Assembly: GCA_036273675.1 (NCBI GenBank)
Contig: DASUHD010000020.1
Coordinates: forward strand, 1 to 19,294
From: DAHUXT01 sp036273675
GTDB taxonomy: Bacteria; Chloroflexota; Ktedonobacteria; Ktedonobacterales; JADMIN01
Direction: 5' to 3'
Length of the DNA stretch: 19,294 nt
Shown: piece after piece, positions 7,235-14,718 of the stretch
Layout: every line of letters begins with the position of its first letter
Position numbering within the stretch: position 1 is the stretch's first letter
Program-made: the position numbers and the translations under genes
The notes under the pieces: generated by a model
Database searches by the model: none
Told to the model about the DNA's origin: nothing
Seen by the model: the letters and a program-made list of their open reading frames with translations, nothing else

Positions 7235-8977
7235 ATGATTGACGATGAAACACATATGAGGTGGCATGTGGCGCCGCCGGAGCCGACGGGCGACGCTATC
7301 ATCGAGACAGCGCTCACTGGCGAACGCCTGCTGGAAAATCCCTTGCTCAATAAGGGCAGCGCTTTTACCGAGGCCGAACGCCGCGAGCTGGGCCTTCTGG
7401 GTCTGCTGCCGCCGCACGTTGCGACGATGGAGCAGCAGCTTGCCCGCACCTATGAAAATTTTCGGCGCAAGGGGAGCGACCTGGAACGCTACATCTTCCT
7501 CGCATCTCTGCAGGACCGCAACGAGACCCTCTTCTATCGTCTCCTCCAGGAACACATACGCGAGATGAGTCCTATCATCTATACGCCAGAGGTTGGCGAG
7601 GCCTGCGAGAACTACAGCCATATCTATCGCAGAGCGCGTGGCCTCTACATTTCCTATCCGCAGCGGGACGATATCGAGGCGATATTGCGCGACGCCAGCC
7701 ACCGCCACATTCGCGTCATCGTTGTGACCGATGGCGAGCGTATTCTTGGTCTGGGTGACCTCGGCCTCGGCGGCATGGGCATACCTGTCGGTAAACTGGC
7801 GCTCTACACGCTCTGCGCGGGCATCCATCCCGCGACGACGCTTCCCGTCGTGTTGGATACAGGTACGAATAACCCCGCTCTCTTAGATGACCCCCTCTAT
7901 CTTGGCTGGCGCCATGAGCGGGTGCGTGGCGTCGAGTATGACACCTTCATTGACGCATTCGTTCAGGGCGTCCGGCACGCTTTCCCGGATGCGGTGCTGC
8001 AATGGGAGGACTTCGCCAAAGACAATGCCCGGCGGCTGTTGGATCGCTACCAGCAGCATGTGCGCTCCTTCAACGACGACATCCAGGGGACGGGCGCCGT
8101 GACCCTGGCTGGCCTGCTTGCCGCAATGGATGTTGTCGGAGCAACCCTGCCAGAGCAACGCATCGTGGTACTTGGCGCTGGCTCAGCCGCGACGGGCATC
8201 TGTGAGCAGGTTGTGGCCGCAATGGTCGAGGAGGGGATGTCCCAGTCTGATGCGCGCGCTACCATCTGGCTGGTAGATAGCCACGGACTGGTACACAGCG
8301 GTCGCAGCGATCTCGATCCATCCAAACGCATATACGCGCAGCCGTATGACCGCATATCTGGCTGGGATGTAGGTACGCCAGCTACGCCGGGCCAATTTAC
8401 GCTGGAGGATGTCGTCAGAGCGGTACACCCGACGGTTCTCATCGGCACGGCAGCGCTACCCGGCGCCTTCAGCGAGCCTATCGTGCGCGAGATGGCGCGC
8501 TCTACCCAGCGGCCTATCATCTTCCCACTCTCTAATCCCACCGCAAAGAGCGAGGCGGCGCCCGCCGATCTGATCGCATGGACCGAAGGGCGGGCAATTG
8601 TGGCGACGGGGAGCCCCTTCGCGGATGTCGCCTATGGCGGGCGCACAGTCGAGGTTGGGCAATGCAACAACATGTTCATCTTCCCAGGGGTGGGGCTGGG
8701 TGTCGTCGCCTCCGGCGCCCGGCTGGTGACGAATAGGATGTTCGTTGCGGCGGCGCGCGCGCTCAGCGCATGTTCCCCCGCGCGCAGCGGTTCAGGCCAG
8801 GCGCTCTATCCGCCACTCGAAGAGGTGCGTACCGTGTCGCAGCGCGTCGCCCTGGCTGTTGCGGCGGCGGCGGCGGATGAGGGGCTTGCGGAGCCTCTTG
8901 CGCCGCCCGATCTCGATGCGCGCATCCGCGAGATAATGTGGGAGCCACGCTATGCTACCGTGCGCCATGCAAGCTGA
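7235..8977 (+). CDS. Malic enzyme (malate to pyruvate, NAD-type family)
   Basis: At 580 residues this is the long malic enzyme type related to E. coli MaeA and eukaryotic enzymes, rather than the roughly 400-residue bacterial form. It decarboxylates malate to pyruvate with reduction of NAD(P). The N-terminal domain has the catalytic tyrosine motif SPIIYTPEVGEACENY (about residues 111-126) and GDLGLGGMGIPVGKLALYTL with the catalytic lysine. Metal ligands are expected in VLQWEDFAKDNA and FNDDIQGTG. The nucleotide-binding fold starts at IVVLGAGSAATGICEQVV, and IFPLSNPTAKSEA is also typical. NAD versus NADP use cannot be settled by eye. GAAGGTGAGG lies just before the ATG at 7235; a second ATG at 7256 is possible. 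It shares a control region with divergent PFOR, whose substrate, pyruvate, it makes. Confidence 0.95.
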   Translation: MIDDETHMRWHVAPPEPTGDAIIETALTGERLLENPLLNKGSAFTEAERRELGLLGLLPPHVATMEQQLARTYENFRRKGSDLERYIFLASLQDRNETLFYRLLQEHIREMSPIIYTPEVGEACENYSHIYRRARGLYISYPQRDDIEAILRDASHRHIRVIVVTDGERILGLGDLGLGGMGIPVGKLALYTLCAGIHPATTLPVVLDTGTNNPALLDDPLYLGWRHERVRGVEYDTFIDAFVQGVRHAFPDAVLQWEDFAKDNARRLLDRYQQHVRSFNDDIQGTGAVTLAGLLAAMDVVGATLPEQRIVVLGAGSAATGICEQVVAAMVEEGMSQSDARATIWLVDSHGLVHSGRSDLDPSKRIYAQPYDRISGWDVGTPATPGQFTLEDVVRAVHPTVLIGTAALPGAFSEPIVREMARSTQRPIIFPLSNPTAKSEAAPADLIAWTEGRAIVATGSPFADVAYGGRTVEVGQCNNMFIFPGVGLGVVASGARLVTNRMFVAAARALSACSPARSGSGQALYPPLEEVRTVSQRVALAVAAAAADEGLAEPLAPPDLDARIREIMWEPRYATVRHAS

Positions 8978-9003
8978 CACCAGGTAACACGGCGCGGCGA
9001 AGA

Positions 9004-9061
9004 TTGTGAGCCACTGTTGATGAATTCGCCCACCGTTGTGAACGAGCCGTGAGATGCGCAT
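9004..9061 (+). promoter_or_regulatory. Paired TGTGA-type boxes upstream of hsp20
   Basis: The gap before hsp20 holds TGTGA (9005-9009) and GTTGA (9016-9020), starts 11 bases apart, and a second pair TGTGA (9037-9041) and CGTGA (9048-9052), again 11 apart; the pairs are offset by 32 bases. All point toward hsp20 and have the same core and pitch as the PFOR-side array. ATGCGCAT (9054-9061), a palindrome, follows directly. A -35-like TTGTGC lies downstream near 9076, but its -10 is poor. No CIRCE-type dyad is present. Common regulation with PFOR is inference. Confidence 0.4.
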
Positions 9062-9145
9062 GCCAGAGTGACTCTTGTGCGCGGCATGTGGCGGCGCTAC
9101 TTCCATCTGTTCTGACATGGCTTCTGAGATGAAGGAGGCTTGGCG

Positions 9146-9637
9146 ATGTCAATGGTGCGATACAGTCCGTTCGATTCAATGTGGCCTCTGACGATGCGCG
9201 ACGCAATGGACCGCCTGCTGGATGAAGGTTTCCAACCTGCATGGCGGATGGATCTTTTCGGAATCGGTCGCCGGTTCCCTGTCGATGTCTACGAGGACAA
9301 GTTGAACTATGTCATCGAGGCGTCGCTGCCTGGTGTGAAGCCCGAAGATCTCAAGGTGACCGCAACAGGCAGCACAATTACCATTCGCGCCACGACTGGA
9401 CATGACGAGAAGCAAGAGAAGCAAGAAAAAGAGGCCAAAGCCACCGACAGCAAGAAGACAGACGCCTATGTGCAGCGCGAGCGCTACACAGGAGAGATGA
9501 TGCGCATCATCGATCTGCCAGAGTCAATCAACGCTGATAAGATCACGGCGAGCTACAGGCATGGCGTACTGACGCTGGACATCCCCAAAGCTGGGGAGAG
9601 CCAGACGAAGAAGATTGACATTGCTGTCAAGGAATAG
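9146..9637 (+). CDS. Small heat shock protein, Hsp20/alpha-crystallin family
   Basis: This 163-residue ATP-independent chaperone would hold unfolding proteins in oligomers in the cytoplasm. Residues 43-148 are the alpha-crystallin domain: FPVDVYEDKLNYVIEASLPGVKPEDLKVTATGSTITIRA at the front and ASYRHGVLTLDIPKA at the end, containing the usual G-V-L-T-L-x-I-P-K. The C-terminal KKIDIAV carries an I-x-I anchor. Between strands, residues 86-106 are unusually rich in Lys, Glu and Gln (HDEKQEKQEKEAKATDSKKT), longer than in most bacterial relatives. I start at the ATG at 9146 because GAAGGAGG ends 7 bases before it; the TTG at 9140 is too close. It follows malic enzyme by 168 bases with its own control boxes, and ends against a strong hairpin terminator. 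Confidence 0.95.
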   Translation: MSMVRYSPFDSMWPLTMRDAMDRLLDEGFQPAWRMDLFGIGRRFPVDVYEDKLNYVIEASLPGVKPEDLKVTATGSTITIRATTGHDEKQEKQEKEAKATDSKKTDAYVQRERYTGEMMRIIDLPESINADKITASYRHGVLTLDIPKAGESQTKKIDIAVKE

Positions 9638-9680
9638 CTGCGGCCAGGTCAGCCCAGCCATTCGAGCGTAAATAACCATA

Positions 9681-9711
9681 CGACGCTGGCATCATTGCGA
9701 TACCAGCGTCG
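9681..9711. terminator. Bidirectional hairpin terminator between hsp20 and the universal stress gene
   Basis: CGACGCTGG at 9681-9689 pairs exactly with CCAGCGTCG at 9703-9711. The stem continues inward past one C/A mismatch with ATC (9691-9693) and GAT (9699-9701), leaving a five-base loop. A T-rich stretch (ATTGTTT) follows within a few bases on the plus side. It lies between two convergent genes, 44 bases after the hsp20 stop and 81 bases after the universal stress gene stop. Confidence 0.75.
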
Positions 9712-9791
9712 CGTATTGTTTGCAGAGCTACCGGACACCTGAAAGGGTTCATCAGGCGTTCGGTAGCCTTCGCCAAGCGCCACGAGCGCGT

Positions 9792-10724
9792 CTATTTCTG
9801 CCCGGTATGCGCCAGGAGCAACGGCGTTTTGCCGTCCCGCAGGACGCGATCAGTCACCCCGCCGAACGCCCAGCGCCCGATACCGGCCTCACCATTCGTC
9901 GCCATGAGCACCAGATCACATTCGCCATCCTGCGACGCTTCGACGATGCTGGTCGCGGGATTCTTGCCGCTGCGCACCAGCACGCTGATAGCGCAGTCAC
10001 CCGCGCGATCTCCGAGGCGATCCACGAGGCGCTGGCGCACCGCGGTGAGGTAGTTCTCACACATCTGGCGGCCATCCTCACCATCGCGCGGGTCAGCCAC
10101 ACGCAGCAGCGTGATCGTGCGTAACACTGCGCCCGCAAGCTGCGGCACGAGCGAGAAGACAGGCGTCTCAGCCAGTGGCGAGCCATCGAGCGGGATGAGC
10201 GCGTGCGAGAGATCCTGGCCGTCGGCCAATTCGGGGAACGAGCGAATGAGCAGCACCGGCGCGGCGCCGCCGCGCACCAGCCGATCAGCGACACTGCCGA
10301 GGGCAAAGCGGGCAAGGCCTGTGCGCCCGTGCGTTGTCATCACGATGAGCATGGTTCCAATCTCTTTTGCTGTGTCGAGCACACCAGATGCCGGATCGCC
10401 GCGCCCAAGGCGCGCCTGGCTGTGTATGCCACGCTCGCGCATCGTCGCGGCGGTGGAGACTAGATACTTCTCAGCCTCTTGCGCCCGCTCGGTGTCGATC
10501 CGCATGTACACGTCGCCTGGGATGTACGGCCCGCCACCAATGTACGGTAATACCGTCGGCGGCACGATCGAGACGAGATCGAGCTGCGCCGAAAGTTGTC
10601 GGCACAGGCCCTCCGCAACCGGCAGCGCCTTCGCGGCAAGTTCAGATCCATCCAGAGGAACGAGAATACGCGCTTGCCCTCCATTACCCATTATCTCAGG
10701 TACCGGCGCGTTTGTAGTCATCAT
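9792..10724 (-). CDS. Tandem universal stress protein (two UspA domains)
   Basis: Residues 18-162 form one Usp domain (ARILVPLDGSELAAKALPVAEGL to APVLLIRS) and residues 174-306 a second (HALIPLDGSPLAETPVFSLVPQL to TPLLLAH). In the first, THGRTGLARFALGS keeps the glycine, nine residues, then Gly-Ser needed to hold ATP phosphates. In the second, the matching TNGEAGIGRWAFGG ends Gly-Gly, so nucleotide binding there is doubtful. Such proteins are cytoplasmic stress and survival factors, often induced by oxygen limitation or starvation. The open frame runs up to 10823, but that extension looks non-coding. I chose the double ATG at 10724, with a weak AAGAAAG site 9 bases upstream; the ATG at codon 12 is also possible. 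The gene converges on hsp20 and fits the energy/stress block. Confidence 0.93.
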   Translation of the reverse strand: MMTTNAPVPEIMGNGGQARILVPLDGSELAAKALPVAEGLCRQLSAQLDLVSIVPPTVLPYIGGGPYIPGDVYMRIDTERAQEAEKYLVSTAATMRERGIHSQARLGRGDPASGVLDTAKEIGTMLIVMTTHGRTGLARFALGSVADRLVRGGAAPVLLIRSFPELADGQDLSHALIPLDGSPLAETPVFSLVPQLAGAVLRTITLLRVADPRDGEDGRQMCENYLTAVRQRLVDRLGDRAGDCAISVLVRSGKNPATSIVEASQDGECDLVLMATNGEAGIGRWAFGGVTDRVLRDGKTPLLLAHTGQK

Positions 10725-10752
10725 CGTCACACTTTCTTGCAATAGAAGCCGC

Positions 10753-10769
10753 GCGTTGATTCGCAACGC
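10753..10769 (-). promoter_or_regulatory. Small hairpin in the universal stress gene leader
   Basis: GCGTTG at 10753-10758 pairs with CAACGC at 10764-10769 across a five-base loop, about 30 bases ahead of the chosen start codon. It could affect leader structure. It is short, and significance is uncertain. Confidence 0.25.
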
Positions 10770-10957
10770 ATGGCGCGCTACTCGCCAACCTGCCCACTTT
10801 GCCCACGCCGAGGTTGTGCGCACTGTCCATGCCAGCCTTCTCTCATGGCTGACATCCCGGAATGCGCCACGAAACGTCGCGTTCGCCAGTGTGGCTCACC
10901 GCCAGGTCGCGATGTAGATCATCCATTGGCAAGCATCATCCCCACACATCACATCAC

Positions 10958-10976
10958 GGTTACTTTAACCATTATA
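10958..10976 (-). promoter_or_regulatory. Candidate promoter with dyad, for the universal stress gene
   Basis: The minus strand carries a perfect TATAAT (10976 down to 10971). Immediately downstream, where transcription would begin, is GGTTA-CTT-TAACC (10958-10970), a 5-bp-arm inverted repeat that could bind a regulator. No convincing -35 is seen. The leader to the universal stress gene would be about 240 bases, which is long; no confident gene lies within it. A 27-codon open frame (10843-10926, minus) is present but lacks support. Confidence 0.4.
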
Positions 10977-11006
10977 CTCGTCTCGATCTGGTCACGGAGA
11001 GCCCTA

Positions 11007-11141
11007 TCAGAGCGCCACGTCGCCGACTGGGAGCAAGAAGGTGAGGTGGTCCGTGAAGGCCGATGGAGGTGTCGCGCCGAGAATGAGATCGCACACGACA
11101 CCACTGCCGATCGCAGTGATCTCGGCCAGTACAGCAACCAT
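11007..11141 (-). pseudogene. Short protein-like fragment, possible gene remnant
   Basis: The minus strand from the ATG at 11141 encodes 44 residues ending in a stop at 11007. The composition is protein-like (VLAEITAIGSGVVCDLILGA, then PSAFTDHLTFLLPVGD). I do not recognise the family. It lies on the same strand as the glucuronide operon, about 115 bases past the collapsed SDR gene, so it may be the C-terminal tail of another lost operon gene. No ribosome site stands out. Chance coding is a fair alternative. The rest of the 10977-11256 stretch shows nothing I can support. Confidence 0.25.
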
Positions 11142-11256
11142 GAGATCGTTGCGTGGCGTACGTCTGTTGCGGTGATCGCGCTGCATCAGGACGCTGTTGG
11201 GTCAGGCAACCCCGATGGCGGGCTCAGACGCTCTCGCCGCTTGCCATTAGCTCGCC

Positions 11257-11350
11257 TCACACCCCGCTGAAGCCGCCGTAGCCGCCGTCCACCGGTCACG
11301 ACAGCAGCCGTGCCGTTGAGGCTGTACAGCTTCTCGAGTTGCGCCATCAT
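11257..11350 (-). pseudogene. Internally deleted short-chain dehydrogenase gene (uronate type)
   Basis: From the ATG pair at 11350/11347 the minus strand reads MAQLEKLYSLNGTAAVVTGG, the standard opening of an SDR enzyme up to the start of its NAD-binding glycine motif. Directly after, in another frame, 11292-11257 reads VDGGYGGFSGV and stop, a typical SDR C-terminus. About 230-240 residues that should lie between are gone, so a deletion joined the two ends near 11288-11292. From family knowledge, SDRs ending in DGG-x-x-x-FSGV occur as D-mannonate/fructuronate oxidoreductases beside uxaC, matching the operon position. The ATG overlaps the uxaC stop (ATGATG) with GAGGAAG just upstream, so it was translationally coupled. 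The frame change at the junction confirms that it is dead. Confidence 0.7.
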
Positions 11351-12777
11351 GCTTCCTCCGGTACCCGATAGGCGGACTTCGCCAGGCCATAGGCAAACGC
11401 GTACGCCATCTCTGGCGCCTCATCTTCAGCGAGCAAACCCTGCACGACGAGTCCCGCTACCCAGTCACAGGTCACGCGGCGCCACACGCCGTGTCGCGCC
11501 GGGATGGATGCGAATCCCCGAGTGTCATCGTTGAAGCCCGCGGTGTTGTAGACGCCCGCCGTCTCGATCACACGATTGAGATAGCGCCGGATGCCGTTGA
11601 CACTATCGAAGAACCACCACGGCGGTCCAAGCAGGAGCGACGCATAGTGACTTGCCAGCGGCGCCATCTCGCGGCCGTAGGTACTCTCGTCGAGCGTAAA
11701 CAGGATTAACCGGAAGCGTGGGTCCATGCCGAAGTCGTTCAGCAGTGGACGCAGGTTGCGCGTCCACTCGATGGCGACGGGGATATCCGCTCCCACATCC
11801 GATCCGAAGCGCTGGTAGAGCGCCTTATCGTGGTCACGGACGCTACCGGCGTGCATCTGCATTACCAGGCCGTCCTCGGCGCTCATCCGCGCAAACTCCA
11901 TGAGCATATGCGCGGTAAAACGCGCTGCGTCGTCCTCTCCCGCCTGGCTCCGCAGGGCTCTGGCGAAGATCGACTCCGCCTCCTGGGGACTGAGCCGCTC
12001 GGTATAGGGCGTCTGCACCGCATGGTCGGTGGCGAGCGCTCCCAACTCCTTGAACGCCGCCCTCCGTGCCTCCAGCGCTCGAATGAATGAGGCAAAGTCG
12101 ACAACGTTGATTCCTGCCGCGTGACTCAATGCATCGACTTGTTGCTTCCAGTCTGGCGCAGTGATGTTGACCACCGCATCAGGCCGGAACGTGGGCCGGA
12201 TCTGCGTGAAGCCCTCATCATGCAGCCGCCGGTGTTCGTCGAGCGTGGAGCTTGCGGCGTCTGTCGTACACAGAAGCTCAAGGTTGAAGCGCTCGAACAA
12301 GGCGCGGGGTGTGAACTCGGGACTCGCCAGGCGAGACGCAAGTTGATCGTAGATGCGCTGCGCGCTGTCGCCGTTGAGCCGCTCCTCGATACCGAAGACG
12401 TTGACCAGTTCGTCCGCCAGCCACAGGCTCACCGGCGTGCCGCGGAAGAGGTAGAAGCGCTCGGCGAAGCGCTGCCATATCCGGCGGGGGTCGGTCTCTA
12501 CAGGCGTGCTGTCGCGCGTCGGCACTCCAAGGTCCTCGAGCGGCACACCTCGGCTGTTGAGCATGCGGAAGACGTAGTGATCGGGGATGATGAACAGATC
12601 CGCAGGCGAGCCGAACCGCGCGTTGGGATCCGCCAAGAGAGACGGCGGCACATGACTGTGCGGGGAAACGAGCGGCAGGTTCTCCACTTCGGCATACAGG
12701 GCTCGCGCCACCTCCCGCTGCGCTGGATCGGACGAGAAGCAGCGATCGGGAGACAGCGTCCATGGGATCGTCTGCAT
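11347..12777 (-). CDS. uxaC: Glucuronate isomerase
   Basis: This 476-residue protein, close to the usual 470, belongs to the amidohydrolase-fold uronate isomerases, which turn D-glucuronate into D-fructuronate (and galacturonate into tagaturonate). The metal-binding H-x-H is in LVSPHSHVPPSLL (His40 and His42). Further typical blocks are FERFNLELLCTTDAA, LVMQMHAGSVRDH and the C-terminal WWFFDSVNGIRRYLNRVIETAG and GFNDDTRGFASIPARHGVWRR. I start at the ATG at 12777, four bases after the beta-glucuronidase stop, with GGCGGAG upstream; the frame's longer start at 12816 lies inside the neighbour. It acts directly on the glucuronate released by that enzyme. Downstream, the gene for the next step (the SDR) has collapsed, so the pathway must continue with enzymes encoded elsewhere, if at all. 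Confidence 0.95.
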   Translation of the reverse strand: MQTIPWTLSPDRCFSSDPAQREVARALYAEVENLPLVSPHSHVPPSLLADPNARFGSPADLFIIPDHYVFRMLNSRGVPLEDLGVPTRDSTPVETDPRRIWQRFAERFYLFRGTPVSLWLADELVNVFGIEERLNGDSAQRIYDQLASRLASPEFTPRALFERFNLELLCTTDAASSTLDEHRRLHDEGFTQIRPTFRPDAVVNITAPDWKQQVDALSHAAGINVVDFASFIRALEARRAAFKELGALATDHAVQTPYTERLSPQEAESIFARALRSQAGEDDAARFTAHMLMEFARMSAEDGLVMQMHAGSVRDHDKALYQRFGSDVGADIPVAIEWTRNLRPLLNDFGMDPRFRLILFTLDESTYGREMAPLASHYASLLLGPPWWFFDSVNGIRRYLNRVIETAGVYNTAGFNDDTRGFASIPARHGVWRRVTCDWVAGLVVQGLLAEDEAPEMAYAFAYGLAKSAYRVPEEA

Positions 12778-12781
12778 CGGT

Positions 12782-14584
12782 CTACTCCGCCTTTCCAGAA
12801 TCGGTGGCGCCCCCATCCTTGACCCAGAACTCGCGCAGGACCTCCACAGCCATCTTGGGTTGGCGCGTACGGGTGAAGACGCCCCTCATGTTCACCCCTC
12901 CAACCCGCATAACGCTCTGCACCGCGGCAAAGTCGGCGTAGTGCCAGACCTGCATGCCGGCCACGAAGTCCTTACGCGCCGCGACCTCCAGGTGTCCCCG
13001 GACGTACTCCGCCTGGTACTCCTCGGTCCACATCAGTGGCGGCTGACTGTGGAACCCGACCATCGTGTCCGCGCCAAACTCCGTCATGATGATGGGCTTC
13101 CGCAGGGTCTGCCACGTCAGGTCGAGCTCCTCATCGAGCTGGGTCAGTGCCTTGTCCATCTGACCACCATCGACGTACCAGCCCCAATAGCGGTTAATGC
13201 AGGTGACGTCGCACTCACGCAGCCAGTCCATCAGACCGCCCATCACACCGACGAGCGTCACGAGGCGGGTCGGGTCAAGCTCCCGAGCGTGGCGCACCAG
13301 TGTATCCAGGAACTGCTTTCCCCAGACGACTGAGGGGTCGGCGCGGTTCCCCTCGACATCTACCTTCGTCAGGTTCAGCTTCTGGGGTTGCGGCTCGTTG
13401 GCGACACTCCAGATGAGCACGCTAGGGTGATTCTTGTCGCGGGTGATTAGCTCCTCGATCTGCTGCCAACATATACGCATCCGCTCGGCCATGTTCTCTT
13501 CGCTGTCGAACTGCAGGCTGACGGCTGGGGTCTCATCGATGATAAGGAAGCCTGTGCTGTCCGCGAGCCGCATCTCCTCTTCGCTATAGGGGTAGTGGGA
13601 TGTACGGTAGCTGTTGGCGCCTACCGAGCGCATGAGCTGGTAGTCCTTGACCAGGAGCGGCAGATTGAGGCCCCTGCCGCTGGCGTAGAAGTCCTCGTGG
13701 CGGCCAAACCCGTTCATCTTTACGGGTCGACCATTGAGCAGGATCTGGTTGTCCCGCACAGCGACCGTGCGGATGCCGATCGGGAGCGTGTAGCGGTCGC
13801 TCGCGGTTTCGATGACCAAGTCATAGAGAAAAGGATCTGTGTCGGACCAGAAGCGGGCGCCAGGGACCCTCATCTCTGCCTCGGCGACGCCACCAGAGAA
13901 CCGCAGGTCGGCTTCTACCGGCGCGTCGCCGCCCACGAGCCGAACAGACCCCTGGGCGGCGCCCGACGTGTTCAGCCGGACCATTACCTTCACCGAACCC
14001 TCGGTCCCGTCTATGCCCGTCACCACAGTCACATCTTCGATGTAATCCTGTGGGACGGCATAGAGCATGACCGGACGGTGAATCCCAGCATATGGGTAGA
14101 AGTCAAACGTCGTACTGGGGAAACTGGCAAACGCGCCCAGGGCGGACGGTAACTTGCCCGAGGGTACGCGGGTCGGCTTGAGGTGGTTCTCGACGCTGAT
14201 CGCGATGACGTTCTCCTCACCCCAACGCACGAGCTTCGTGACCTCAAAAGCAAACGGCAGATGGCCGCCCTCGTGCGAGCCAACCTTCGTGCCGTTCACA
14301 TACACCGTCCCGAAATAGTTAGCCGAGCCGACGCGTATGAACACGCGTTGTCCCTGCCAGGTCTGGGGGACGTAGGTGCGCCTCATGTACCAGGCGACCC
14401 CAAGATACTCAAAGAGATCCGCGTACTGCTCGTTCCAACTGCCGGGGACAGCGATCGGACCGGCGTCGGCAAGCGCGTTCGGCCATCCGCTCTGTTCCCC
14501 TATCTCGTCAGGATCGATCTTGAAATCCCAGATACCGGAGAGATCTAACTTATGGCGGACGTTGTTCTGGATTGGATTCAGCAT
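12782..14584 (-). CDS. Beta-glucuronidase, glycoside hydrolase family 2
   Basis: A 600-residue GH2 enzyme resembling E. coli GusA/UidA from end to end. It has an N-terminal sugar-binding jelly roll (LDLSGIWDFKIDP, PGSWNE, YVNGTKVGSHEGGHLPF), a middle Ig-like domain, and a TIM barrel with MNGFGRHEDF and NSYRTSHYPYSEE. The acid/base glutamate is Glu397 in SVANEPQ, and the nucleophile is Glu502 in IIMTEFGAD. NRYWGWYVDGG and VWHYADF match the glucuronidase type. The carboxylate-gripping N-x-K of known enzymes appears here as Asn565-Met-Arg567, with one extra residue before it. No signal peptide is visible, so glucuronides must be imported. TAGGAGG lies six bases before the ATG. It is the first gene of the operon with uxaC. 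Confidence 0.92.
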   Translation of the reverse strand: MLNPIQNNVRHKLDLSGIWDFKIDPDEIGEQSGWPNALADAGPIAVPGSWNEQYADLFEYLGVAWYMRRTYVPQTWQGQRVFIRVGSANYFGTVYVNGTKVGSHEGGHLPFAFEVTKLVRWGEENVIAISVENHLKPTRVPSGKLPSALGAFASFPSTTFDFYPYAGIHRPVMLYAVPQDYIEDVTVVTGIDGTEGSVKVMVRLNTSGAAQGSVRLVGGDAPVEADLRFSGGVAEAEMRVPGARFWSDTDPFLYDLVIETASDRYTLPIGIRTVAVRDNQILLNGRPVKMNGFGRHEDFYASGRGLNLPLLVKDYQLMRSVGANSYRTSHYPYSEEEMRLADSTGFLIIDETPAVSLQFDSEENMAERMRICWQQIEELITRDKNHPSVLIWSVANEPQPQKLNLTKVDVEGNRADPSVVWGKQFLDTLVRHARELDPTRLVTLVGVMGGLMDWLRECDVTCINRYWGWYVDGGQMDKALTQLDEELDLTWQTLRKPIIMTEFGADTMVGFHSQPPLMWTEEYQAEYVRGHLEVAARKDFVAGMQVWHYADFAAVQSVMRVGGVNMRGVFTRTRQPKMAVEVLREFWVKDGGATDSGKAE

Positions 14585-14624
14585 CGCTTCCTCCTATCGA
14601 ATGTGTGGCAAAGTGCGTATCATG

Positions 14625-14653
14625 CCAACGGCGCGCAGACCAACGGCGCGCAG
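14625..14653. repeat. Tandem 14-bp repeat upstream of the glucuronide operon
   Basis: CCAACGGCGCGCAG occurs at 14625-14638 and again at 14640-14653, a 15-bp period, 41-69 bases ahead of the beta-glucuronidase start. Each copy contains the palindrome GCGCGC. It may be an operator for a glucuronide-responsive regulator or a local slippage duplication. No clear promoter hexamers are visible on the minus strand nearby. Confidence 0.35.
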
Positions 14654-14718
14654 GTGATGGGGTCTAACTTCTCTCGCGGTCGCTGGGAGGAGGGCCGTCG
14701 GAGCCTGCTGGATACTCC

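Noticed and set aside
8978..9145. CIRCE or HAIR heat-shock operator before hsp20
   Set aside because: No matching inverted repeat is present.
10843..10926. 27-codon minus-strand open frame in the universal stress gene leader
   Set aside because: No clear ribosome site or family; such a frame is expected by chance in a GC-rich gap.
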